Assembly (NCBI GenBank): GCA_937899625.1
Contig: CALCCB010000168.1
Coordinates: 1-39,418, forward strand
Direction of reading: 5' to 3'
DNA length: 39,418 nucleotides
From: an uncultured Bacteroidota bacterium
GTDB lineage: Bacteria; Bacteroidota; Bacteroidia; Flavobacteriales_D; Crocinitomicaceae
Shown here: positions 1 through 7,226 of the stretch, one piece after another
Layout: each line of letters opens with the position of its first letter
Numbering within the stretch: the stretch's first letter is position 1
The notes under the pieces: generated by a model
The model's input: only the letters and a program-made list of their open reading frames with translations
Told to the model about the DNA's origin: nothing
The model's database searches: none
Made by a program: the position numbers and the translations under genes

Positions 1-330
1 ATTGGTTTTGTGACCATTGGTGAAGGTATAAAAATACATCGATCAAACTGCAAAAACGCAATTTCATTGATGAGTCAGTATAGTTATAGGGTTATAAAAT
101 CGCATTGGGCAAGTGATAAATTATTGGTTCCTGATGAGGTGAGTGATGGATCTATTAATTTAAATTCACCCCTAAGAAAACCTCCTGCACCAAAACCAGA
201 TCCATCATCAGGTCCTGCAGAATACCTAATCCAGGCATTTCTGTTAATGATCGTACCAGCTGTGCTTCCCAGAGGGAAAATTGTGTATCCTGGGTCATCG
301 AACCCATTAACCACCATGTCATATTCATAG
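1..330 (+). pseudogene. Truncated RelA/SpoT (p)ppGpp synthetase/hydrolase, C-terminal fragment
   Basis: The plus frame is open from base 1 and its first 37 or so residues (GFVTIGEGIKIHRSNC..., then SQYSYRVIKSHWAS) match the conserved Zn-finger/RIS region just before the ACT domain of long RelA/SpoT proteins (E. coli RelA has GFITQGRGISVHRADC here). In an intact enzyme an ACT domain of about 80 residues should follow. Instead the frame becomes non-homologous near base 105-130 and runs through the antisense of the 84-2210 gene to a TAG at 328-330. The catalytic hydrolase/synthetase part would lie left of the window. The protein normally makes and degrades the alarmone (p)ppGpp; the lost domain takes part in regulation and ribosome contact. 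Family recognition is confident. Whether the truncation is biological or an assembly join cannot be decided here. Confidence 0.8.
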
Positions 331-2210
331 TACCGTTCAATGGGTCCAATAACACTCCCTGAAATCCAGTTTACATAACAAGGCCACCAAAACTCACCTA
401 GGACTAGTGGGTTCGAATCAAAGGTTTGTATATTACCGGAAATCATATCTAATTGATTGTACACACTGAACGGCGTTGAAAGTATAATACCAGGTCCTGT
501 CATTTCCGTTCTCATGTTGAACACCTGATTGTATCCGAGTGCGCCTCCAGAACCTCCAGCATTCTGCAGTACAGAACCGTTAAAAACAACGTAACCTCCA
601 GTATGATCGAGCCAACCATCATTCCAATAATCACCGCTGATGTACAATTCTGTTGAAAAACCATCAATCTTAAGTTCAGCGTCCGGAAGGATCGTCAGAT
701 TTTTAGTAAACGCATCTGTTGTGCTGTTTATCAACGGAGAAGCATTTGTACACCCTCCTAGTGGAGTTATGTAAACGTTAGTATTGGTCGTTGGAGGTAC
801 AGTTGCACTACTGTATAAAGTCGTTACTAAATCTACTGAATCAACAACCACCCAATTCGACGGTGTGAACCAGTTGTTGGTTTGACCTCTCCATACGTAT
901 GAATTGTCTAAAAATGCCCCAGCGATACTAGACGCTGTTATGGTCAATTCAAAATTACCCTGAGCACTCCCACTACCTCCAGCTCCTACAGAAATGTAAT
1001 AGTCTACACCCAATGCAGAACACCAGGAAACCGAAGAACAAGAGCCACTGGTGGAATTATCGTTACATGCCACCTCTGTACCTGAAGAACATCCTGTCAA
1101 TACATGGATTTCTGTGTCAAAGTTAGTTTGCGGATTACATGTGCTGGCAGTCATTGTTGTTCCTGTCCCTTCTACTACAAACCAAACGGTCTTGTTCGAT
1201 TGACCACATGAACCTCCAGGAATAATTGTATTATCAGCACTAGACCCTGCGTTGGTTTGCAAGCCGCTATTGTACGGAACTGTCACAGGAGTTGCATTTC
1301 CGCAAAGGTCATTAACCGGTGCAGTAGCGCATGTTACGTTCAGATTAAAGTTGAAAGTCGGCGTAAAAGTACTCCAAGAGAAAACCTTTATGTAGTAAGT
1401 CACTCCGGAAACTGAAGGCCATGCGTAACTTGAAGGCAAACCAGTACACGAAGGACCGTTATCATCGTTTGAACCATAACATACCGGAGCAGCACAAGTA
1501 CCCGTGTACACAGCTATTTCACTGTCATGACTGGTTCCACACAAACTCGCAGTGATGATATCACCGTTACCAACAATACTGTACCAAACACCTGGGGTGT
1601 TTTGTGTGTAAGCTCCACAACTACCAAGTTCACCCGCTCCAAAATTGGTAGCATTGATAGTTGTTCCAGCGGTTATAGTGTTACATGAAACTGGGATGGC
1701 ATTACAGATCAAGTCATTGGCTGGAGCTGCAGGTGGAACGGTACATGTCACGGCCAGGTTGAAGTTGAACTGCGGGGTCAATGTAGTCCAGGAAAAGACT
1801 TTCACCCAATACGTTTGCCCAACAACAGTGGTAATGGCAATACTCGAAGATAGACCACCACAAGCTGGGCCATTATCGTCATTAGCAGCATAGCACGATG
1901 GTGCTGTGCAAGTTCCTGTGTAGATGGCGAGCTCACTATCGTGTGCAGTTCCACACAAGCTGAATGTAACACTATTGCCATTACCGATGAACTTGTACCA
2001 TACACCGGGAGTATTTTGATTCCAAGACACACAAAAAGAGGATTCACCAGCTCCACTGTTCGTTGCACCAATAGTAGTTCCGGAATAAGCGTTGCCACAT
2101 GTTACTGTAACAGCGTTACAGATCAAATCATTTGCAGGTTGAGCAAATGACAATAAGCCTGTCAACATAAAAAACAGGACCGTAAAATATTTAGGATTGA
2201 AGGGTTTCAT
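84..2210 (-). CDS. Secreted Cys-rich protein with three tandem repeats; C-terminus probably truncated
   Basis: 708 aa. A signal peptide (residues 1-24, ending FAQ) is followed by three tandem modules of about 135 residues at roughly 25-162, 163-296 and 297-430. Each begins with PANDLICNA or PVNDLCGNA and contains a W-[YF] strand, a C-G-T-x-H-D-S-E or related segment, ND-rich turns and a final FNFNL/FELTI strand. Modules 1 and 2 are very similar; module 3 is diverged. From about 440 a second type of beta-rich region starts (VWRGQTNNWFTPSNW), as in many T9SS-exported surface proteins. Such proteins usually end in a T9SS sorting domain. None is present: the protein stops after SGTNNLSLAQCDFITL, whose last dozen residues are read from the antisense of the relA fragment. 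I infer loss of the native C-terminus. Exact function unknown; probably a cell-surface or adhesion protein. Confidence 0.75.
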   Translation of the reverse strand: MKPFNPKYFTVLFFMLTGLLSFAQPANDLICNAVTVTCGNAYSGTTIGATNSGAGESSFCVSWNQNTPGVWYKFIGNGNSVTFSLCGTAHDSELAIYTGTCTAPSCYAANDDNGPACGGLSSSIAITTVVGQTYWVKVFSWTTLTPQFNFNLAVTCTVPPAAPANDLICNAIPVSCNTITAGTTINATNFGAGELGSCGAYTQNTPGVWYSIVGNGDIITASLCGTSHDSEIAVYTGTCAAPVCYGSNDDNGPSCTGLPSSYAWPSVSGVTYYIKVFSWSTFTPTFNFNLNVTCATAPVNDLCGNATPVTVPYNSGLQTNAGSSADNTIIPGGSCGQSNKTVWFVVEGTGTTMTASTCNPQTNFDTEIHVLTGCSSGTEVACNDNSTSGSCSSVSWCSALGVDYYISVGAGGSGSAQGNFELTITASSIAGAFLDNSYVWRGQTNNWFTPSNWVVVDSVDLVTTLYSSATVPPTTNTNVYITPLGGCTNASPLINSTTDAFTKNLTILPDAELKIDGFSTELYISGDYWNDGWLDHTGGYVVFNGSVLQNAGGSGGALGYNQVFNMRTEMTGPGIILSTPFSVYNQLDMISGNIQTFDSNPLVLGEFWWPCYVNWISGSVIGPIERYYEYDMVVNGFDDPGYTIFPLGSTAGTIINRNAWIRYSAGPDDGSGFGAGGFLRGEFKLIDPSLTSSGTNNLSLAQCDFITL

Positions 2211-2362
2211 AGAGTGTTACGATAGTTTAAGTTTCGTTCGTTTATTTGGCGCGGTCGCGATAACACCTATTGCACCAAAAAGCGCATTTGATTGATACAG
2301 TGGGTTTTAATTCATTTTTTACATCGTTTTTTTCTCATATTGGGACATATTTTCTTATTTAT

Positions 2363-2376
2363 AGAATAAATATTCT
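2363..2376. promoter_or_regulatory. 14-bp dyad (AGAATA-AA-TATTCT) upstream of gpsA
   Basis: A perfect 6-bp inverted repeat with a 2-bp centre lies 25 bp before the TAnnTTTG box of gpsA, about where the -33 element would be. That position suits a repressor site, but this AT-rich 203-bp gap could produce a dyad by chance and I know no regulator for it. The rest of the gap shows only a second short palindrome, CGCG-GT-CGCG, at 2250-2259. Confidence 0.2.
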
Positions 2377-2401
2377 GGGTTATTTTTTAATGGATAATTT
2401 C

Positions 2402-2409
2402 TAATTTTG
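2402..2409 (+). promoter_or_regulatory. -7 box of the gpsA promoter (TAATTTTG)
   Basis: This matches the Bacteroidota -7 consensus TAnnTTTG exactly. It ends 4 nt before the GTG start of gpsA, so the transcript would be leaderless or nearly so. No clean TTG is found at the -33 spacing, so confidence is moderate. Confidence 0.45.
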
Positions 2410-2413
2410 GCAG

Positions 2414-3412
2414 GTGAATCCAAATCAGAAGATATCAGTCATTGGCGGAGGTAGTTGGGCTACGGCTTTAGTGAAAATCCTCTGCAATAATGTTAATTCG
2501 ATCAACTGGTGGATGCGCAATGAGGGTGCCGTTGCCCATATCTTAAAGTACAGACACAATCCCAATTACCTTCAATCTGTAGAATTTGATCTGAACAAGA
2601 TCAACGTCAGTACCGACCTGGAAGAGATCATACGTCCAGCGGATATTGTGATCATTGCAACGCCATCGGCATTTCTTGTTTCCATATTTGAGAATTTTCC
2701 AAAGGAGATACTGAAGGACAAGATCATCTTCTCTGCTGTTAAAGGAATTGTTCCTGAATACAATGCCATCCCTGCACGCTTCATTCATAAGACGTTTGGT
2801 ACTCCTTACGACAACATTGGGATCATCTGCGGACCTTGTCATGCTGAAGAAGTAGCAATGGAGAGACTATCTTATCTAACCATTGCTTGTGGTGAAGAAG
2901 ATCACGCAGAAGAAATGGCTGAATTGCTTGCTTGTCGATATATCAAGACCACCGTTTCAGATGATCTGTTCGGAACCGAGCTTTCGGCGGTTCTTAAAAA
3001 TGTATACGCACTCGCTTCAGGGATCTGTGCCGGATTAGGATATGGAGATAACTTTCAATCGGTATTGATCAGTAATGCCATCCAGGAGATCGAGAACTTT
3101 ATCGACGAGGTTAGTCCCATCCACAGAGACGTTAAATCAAGTGCTTATTTAGGTGACCTTCTTGTTACTGCATATTCGAAATTCTCCAGAAACAGAACCT
3201 TTGGATTCATGATCGGAAAGGGATACTCTGTGAAAACAGCTCAACTCGAAATGGACATGATCGCTGAAGGATATTACGCGACGAAATGTGTGATGGAGAT
3301 CAATAAAAAATTCCAGGTCGAAATGCCCATCGTTGAGGCAGTATACCGAATACTCTACGAAAGGATCTCTCCGGTGATTGAAATGAGACTCCTCACAGAT
3401 AAGCTTTCTTAA
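2414..3412 (+). CDS. gpsA: NAD(P)-dependent glycerol-3-phosphate dehydrogenase
   Basis: 332 aa, the usual length. Cytoplasmic enzyme that reduces dihydroxyacetone phosphate to sn-glycerol 3-phosphate, the backbone of phospholipids. The N-terminal Rossmann fold has GGGSWATA at residues 11-18. The C-terminal catalytic domain has the conserved ELSAVLKNVYALASG block with the catalytic lysine near residue 195, and IICGPCHAEEVA matches the family block that normally reads SGPSFAxE. The start is GTG: the Rossmann strand begins directly after MNPNQK, there is no in-frame ATG close enough to include it, and a TAATTTTG promoter box sits 4 nt upstream. It is followed after 60 bp by an aspartate kinase on the same strand that has its own promoter-like sequence. 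Confidence 0.93.
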   Translation: MNPNQKISVIGGGSWATALVKILCNNVNSINWWMRNEGAVAHILKYRHNPNYLQSVEFDLNKINVSTDLEEIIRPADIVIIATPSAFLVSIFENFPKEILKDKIIFSAVKGIVPEYNAIPARFIHKTFGTPYDNIGIICGPCHAEEVAMERLSYLTIACGEEDHAEEMAELLACRYIKTTVSDDLFGTELSAVLKNVYALASGICAGLGYGDNFQSVLISNAIQEIENFIDEVSPIHRDVKSSAYLGDLLVTAYSKFSRNRTFGFMIGKGYSVKTAQLEMDMIAEGYYATKCVMEINKKFQVEMPIVEAVYRILYERISPVIEMRLLTDKLS

Positions 3413-3439
3413 AAGCATTTATTTCACATCCTTAACGAT

Positions 3440-3468
3440 TTGTGAATACTTCTTTTGCATTAATTTCG
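3440..3468 (+). promoter_or_regulatory. Probable promoter of the aspartate kinase gene
   Basis: TTG at 3440-3442, an 18-nt spacer, then TAATTTCG at 3461-3468 (7 of 8 matches to TAnnTTTG). The box ends 4 nt before the ATG at 3473, again predicting an extremely short leader. Confidence 0.45.
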
Positions 3469-3472
3469 CCGT

Positions 3473-4744
3473 ATGAAAGTTTTTAAGTTTGGTGGTGCAT
3501 CGGTGAAAGATGCCAGCGCGGTGCGCAATGTATCAGATATTCTGAAAATGTTCAATGGTGAAAAGATCACGGTTGTGATCTCTGCCATGGGAAAAACAAC
3601 CAACAAACTCGAGGAAATTGTCAAAGCCTATCAAAACCATGATCGAAAAATGTTCATGGCACATGTGGACGACCTCTATAATTTCCACATGGACATCATG
3701 GGTGAGCTTTTTCATGAAAGACACTACACGATCTTCAATGAGGTAGAAGATCAATTTGAACTATTGAGAAAAAAGATCGATCAGCCATTTCCTGATAATT
3801 ACAGCTTTGCGTACGATCAGATCGTTTCGATGGGAGAAGTTATTTCGACCCACATTGTTGCTTCCTATTTGTTCGAAAACGGACTGCTTGCGGCTTGGGC
3901 AGATTCAAGAACGCTAGTCAGAACAGATAATCAGTATCAGGAAGGAAAGGTAGACTGGGATAAAACGGCATCGTTAATTTCCAGTCGATTTAAGCCATTG
4001 TTTGATACGAATGATATTGTCATCACCCAAGGATTTGTTGGACATACGCCCGAAGGTTTTACAACCACACTTGGTAGAGAAGGATCAGATTATACTGCTG
4101 CCATTTTTGCCTATTGCTGCGATGCAGAGAGTGTTACTATCTGGAAAGATGTTCCGGGAATGTTAAACGCAGATCCAAAATGGTTTGACAATACCATCAA
4201 GCTGGATAAGATCTCTTTCAAGGAAGCCATCGAACTATCATATTATGGAGCATCTGTTATCCACCCGAAAACAGTTAAGCCGCTTCAGAATAAGAATATT
4301 CCACTTTACGTAAAATCCTTTATCGATCCAAAAGCCGAAGGAACGGTTATCCAGGCATCTACAGATTATGATCATCTGGTTCCATCTTTTATCTTTAAAA
4401 TGGACCAGCTCCTGTTCTCCATTACGACAAAGGATTTTTCGTTTATCGTTGAGGAAAACCTTAGTGATATTTTTTCGCGCCTTTCCAATGCAAATGCGAA
4501 GATCAATCTGATGCAAAATTCAGCACTCAGTTTTTCTATTTTGCTCGATCATAGCAAAGTGGAGCCAGAAAAGATCCTTCAATTATTCAATGATACGTAC
4601 GCCGTGAAGTATAACGAAGGTCTCGAACTTGTAACCATCAGACACTATGATCAGGCGACCATCGATCGTGTAACGGAAGGAAAAGAGATCATTCTTGAGC
4701 AAAAAACGCGTCAAACGATACGGATCGTTATGAAGAATAAATAA
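3473..4744 (+). CDS. Aspartate kinase (monofunctional)
   Basis: 423 aa. Phosphorylates L-aspartate, the first step towards lysine, threonine, methionine and diaminopimelate. The amino-acid-kinase fold begins with KFGGAS at residues 5-10. Further family blocks are VVISAMGKTTNKLE, the substrate segment GFVGHTPEGFTTTLGREGSDYTA and the nucleotide-site block IWKDVPGMLNADP. The C-terminal ~130 residues form an ACT-type regulatory region, shorter than in enzymes of about 450 aa, so allosteric control may be reduced. It is not fused to homoserine dehydrogenase, unlike ThrA. I cannot tell which pathway end product controls it, so no lysC/thrA symbol is given. Confidence 0.9.
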   Translation: MKVFKFGGASVKDASAVRNVSDILKMFNGEKITVVISAMGKTTNKLEEIVKAYQNHDRKMFMAHVDDLYNFHMDIMGELFHERHYTIFNEVEDQFELLRKKIDQPFPDNYSFAYDQIVSMGEVISTHIVASYLFENGLLAAWADSRTLVRTDNQYQEGKVDWDKTASLISSRFKPLFDTNDIVITQGFVGHTPEGFTTTLGREGSDYTAAIFAYCCDAESVTIWKDVPGMLNADPKWFDNTIKLDKISFKEAIELSYYGASVIHPKTVKPLQNKNIPLYVKSFIDPKAEGTVIQASTDYDHLVPSFIFKMDQLLFSITTKDFSFIVEENLSDIFSRLSNANAKINLMQNSALSFSILLDHSKVEPEKILQLFNDTYAVKYNEGLELVTIRHYDQATIDRVTEGKEIILEQKTRQTIRIVMKNK

Positions 4745-4798
4745 TGTTCGCGGTATAAAATACCCTGAACAAGGTATATTCCTACGGCTTATTTCCCT

Positions 4799-4806
4799 TA
4801 TTTTTG
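4799..4806 (+). promoter_or_regulatory. -7 box of the feoAB promoter (TATTTTTG)
   Basis: Exact TAnnTTTG match ending 13 nt before the feoA ATG at 4820. No TTG at the standard spacing. A short dyad GGTAT-AAA-ATACC (4752-4764), followed by another GGTAT at 4773, lies 35-47 bp upstream and is a possible site for a metal-dependent repressor. That part is inference: the sequence does not match a classical Fur box. Confidence 0.4.
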
Positions 4807-4819
4807 TTCATTCTAAATA

Positions 4820-5071
4820 ATGACAGAAAGCCTGAATCATATTGCCCCAGGGGTGCGCGTTCAGATCCTTGAGATCTTGAATAACGAGCTCAAACCAAAA
4901 CTAATGGAAATGGGGTTGGTCAAAGACCGTCAGGTCGAGGTACTTTTCCGAGCTCCATTTGGTGATCCGATCGCAATTGACGTAAATGGCTATGTTTTAT
5001 CGCTGCGCTTGGAAGAAGCAGCACTTATTCAAGTTGAATCGATTAACGAACCTGTCAACTCCGCACTATGA
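4820..5071 (+). CDS. feoA: Ferrous iron transport protein A (FeoA)
   Basis: 83 aa. Small cytoplasmic SH3-like protein needed for FeoB-dependent Fe(II) uptake. The core GVRVQILEILNNELKPKLMEMGLVKDRQVEVLFRAPFGDPIAIDVNGYVLSLR pattern (mobility of strands, central LxxMGL, PxGDP and a final LRLEEA) is that of the FeoA family; only the pieces up to 20 residues long should be used as search words, for example LKPKLMEMGLVKDRQVEV. Its TGA overlaps the feoB ATG (ATGA, 5068-5071), so translation is probably coupled and the two proteins made together. Confidence 0.92.
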   Translation: MTESLNHIAPGVRVQILEILNNELKPKLMEMGLVKDRQVEVLFRAPFGDPIAIDVNGYVLSLRLEEAALIQVESINEPVNSAL

Positions 5072-7020
5072 AGATCGCTTTACTCGGAAATCCAAATACC
5101 GGTAAAAGCTCAGTGTTCAACATGCTGACCGGATTAAGGCAGCATGTGGGGAACTTCCCAGGAGTAACTGTAGACAAAAAGGTTGGAGAGATCAAAATTG
5201 GGGAAGAGACGCATATGCTGGTCGATTTCCCAGGTACATACAGCTTATACCCGAGATCCAAAGATGAACAAGTCGTTTATGATGTGCTGACCGATCCATC
5301 GAATCAGGATTACCCGGATCTGATCATGGTCATTGCTGATGCATCAAATCTGGAACGTAACCTATTTTTCTTTTCACAGATCTATGATCTTGGAATGCCC
5401 TGTGTTCTGGTATTGAACATGAATGACGTTGCTCAAAGAGCTGGCAAGCACATCAACATTGAAAAGTTGAAGGAAGCTTTCCCGGGGGCTTCAATTGAAG
5501 GAAGCAATGCCAGACTGGGAACCGGGAAAGAACGAATCCTTTCTCTTCTTGAAAACGCAGCTGACAAACGAACAGAAAGCAAGTTCTTAAAAGGAAGTGA
5601 AATCTGTTCACTTGATGATCTTCAGTGTCAGGAACAAGAGGCATCATTGCGCTATCAACAAATTAGCGGATTGATCAAAGAGATAGAAGAAATCAAAGAA
5701 ATTCCAAAAAAAGACATGAACAAGATCGATAAGATCCTGGTTCATCCTGTTTTCGGATATGTCATCTTTGCCGCCATTTTAATGGTGATCTTTCAGTTTA
5801 TATACTCCTTTGCGGCCTACCCAATGGACCTCATTGACGGTTGGTTTGCGGAGTTGAGTGGTTTTCTATCAAGATCGCTTCCTGAAGGGATCTTCAACGA
5901 TCTGATCAGTCAGGGTATTGTACCTGGAATTGGTGGAGTTGTCATCTTCATTCCACAGATTGCCTTATTGTTTTTCTTTATCAGCATTCTGGAAGAAACG
6001 GGATATCTGGCAAGAGTGGTTTTCATCATGGACCGACTCATGCGACCTTTTGGGTTGAATGGGAAAAGTGTAGTTCCGCTATTATCGAGTGTTGCCTGTG
6101 CAATTCCAGGGGTTATGGCGGCGCGAACGATCACAGACTGGAAAGAACGGATGATCACCATCCTCGTGGCTCCATTAATGAGCTGCAGTGCACGAATTCC
6201 TGTCTATACTTTGCTGATTGCTCTTGTTATCCCCAATGAGACTGTATTTGGTTTTATGAATCTTCAGGGACTGGTTCTTTTCTCATTATACGCTTTGGGA
6301 CTTGTCTCAGCGTTGGCGATTGCCTGGATCTTGAAAATCTTCATCAAAACAAGAGAAAAAGGCTTCCTTTTACTTGAATTGCCTGGATACAAGGCTCCTC
6401 AATTGAAAAATGTGGGACTTACCGTTTTGGAGAAAGTGAAAGTCTTCGTTTTCGATGCCGGAAAAGTCATATTAGCAATTTCGATCATCTTGTGGGCACT
6501 AGCGAGTTATGGTCCAGGCGATGACATGATCAATGCCGAAACTGAAGCAAGAAAAAGTGCCCTTACTCGTCAGCTCGATCAGGAGGAGACTGAACAACTT
6601 GTCGCCTCTGAAAAGTTGGAGCATTCCTACATCGGTGTTTTTGGAAAATCAATTGAGCCGGTTATTCAGCCATTGGGTTATGACTGGAAGATTGGGATTT
6701 CCCTCATTACTTCCTTTGCCGCCCGAGAAGTGTTTGTAGGCTCACTTGCTACTATTTATGCCGTTCATGATGACGGAGAAGAAAACAAACGGTTGATCGA
6801 TCGATTGAGAGAAGAAAAACGAAAAGACGGTTCACCTGTCTATTCCCTTGCAATGGGCTTGAGTCTTATGGTCTATTATGTATTTGCCATGCAGTGTATG
6901 TCAACTTTGGCTGTTGTAAAGCGAGAAACCAAAAGCTGGAAGTGGCCATTGTTCCAGTTAGTATTTATGGGAGTCCTTGCATACGTAGGAGCATGGATCG
7001 CATTCACAATTTTCAGCTGA
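5068..7020 (+). CDS. feoB: Ferrous iron transporter FeoB
   Basis: 650 aa, somewhat shorter than the 700-770 aa of many FeoB proteins. Inner-membrane Fe(II) transporter with an N-terminal G domain: G1 GNPNTGKS at residues 7-14, G3 DFPG at 53-56, G4 NMND at 117-120. A helical stretch of about 60 residues with many K and E (GLIKEIEEIKEIPKKD) links it to the membrane domain. That domain has the two Gate segments: SSVACAIPGVMAARTI, with the conserved Cys, and APLMSCSARIPVYTLL. About eight membrane helices follow, interrupted near residues 490-540 by a charged cytoplasmic/periplasmic loop. It overlaps feoA by 4 bp and the next gene by 1 bp, so this is a three-gene Fe(II) operon. Confidence 0.95.
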   Translation: MKIALLGNPNTGKSSVFNMLTGLRQHVGNFPGVTVDKKVGEIKIGEETHMLVDFPGTYSLYPRSKDEQVVYDVLTDPSNQDYPDLIMVIADASNLERNLFFFSQIYDLGMPCVLVLNMNDVAQRAGKHINIEKLKEAFPGASIEGSNARLGTGKERILSLLENAADKRTESKFLKGSEICSLDDLQCQEQEASLRYQQISGLIKEIEEIKEIPKKDMNKIDKILVHPVFGYVIFAAILMVIFQFIYSFAAYPMDLIDGWFAELSGFLSRSLPEGIFNDLISQGIVPGIGGVVIFIPQIALLFFFISILEETGYLARVVFIMDRLMRPFGLNGKSVVPLLSSVACAIPGVMAARTITDWKERMITILVAPLMSCSARIPVYTLLIALVIPNETVFGFMNLQGLVLFSLYALGLVSALAIAWILKIFIKTREKGFLLLELPGYKAPQLKNVGLTVLEKVKVFVFDAGKVILAISIILWALASYGPGDDMINAETEARKSALTRQLDQEETEQLVASEKLEHSYIGVFGKSIEPVIQPLGYDWKIGISLITSFAAREVFVGSLATIYAVHDDGEENKRLIDRLREEKRKDGSPVYSLAMGLSLMVYYVFAMQCMSTLAVVKRETKSWKWPLFQLVFMGVLAYVGAWIAFTIFS

Positions 7021-7130
7021 TGCAAACCATCCTTGTTGCCCTATGCGTTATTGGTGCCGTTGCATATATCGGATACATAATCTGGATACAGTTTTTCAAG
7101 AAGGATAAAACATGCGATAAGTGCAATTGA
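7020..7130 (+). CDS. Small FeoB-associated Cys-rich membrane protein
   Basis: 36 aa, too short for most gene callers. The ATG at 7020 overlaps the feoB stop (TGATG), so it is probably translated by reinitiation. One hydrophobic helix spans residues 3-24, followed by a basic/aromatic patch (WIQFFKKDK) and a C-terminal TCDKCN with a CxxC pair at 32 and 35. A single helix plus a short Cys tail directly after feoB is the signature of the FeoB-associated Cys-rich family, thought to play a FeoC-like accessory role. The CxxC could bind iron or sense redox state; that is inference. Confidence 0.8.
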   Translation: MQTILVALCVIGAVAYIGYIIWIQFFKKDKTCDKCN

Positions 7131-7137
7131 TTGATCA

Positions 7138-7226
7138 AAGAGCAAGGAACAAATGCCGTTTCATTGTAACAGCACAGACTAATTACAAATCACTGATCAC
7201 TATTCACTAGTCACTAGTCACTTAAT
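7138..7226 (+). repeat. Degenerate 7-bp (heptad) repeat tract, copy 1
   Basis: Starts with the purine heptads AAGAGCA (7138-7144) and AGGAACA (7145-7151). After a short linker come seven ACTnnTn-like heptads from 7178 to 7226: ACTAATT, ACAAATC, ACTGATC, ACTATTC, ACTAGTC, ACTAGTC, ACTTAAT. The last one reaches into the stop codon of the convergent transporter gene. The same layout recurs at 14021-14102, 14934-15059 and 15133-15248. It is non-coding and lies between the 3' ends of the feo operon and the MFS gene. Confidence 0.75.

Noticed and set aside
10-330. A complete 106-aa plus-strand protein
   Set aside because: Only its first 35 or so codons are homologous (RelA/SpoT); the rest is the antisense of a clear secreted protein.
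4752-4764. Fur box upstream of feoA
   Set aside because: The GGTAT-AAA-ATACC dyad does not fit the 19-bp Fur consensus; kept only as a possible site for an unknown regulator.
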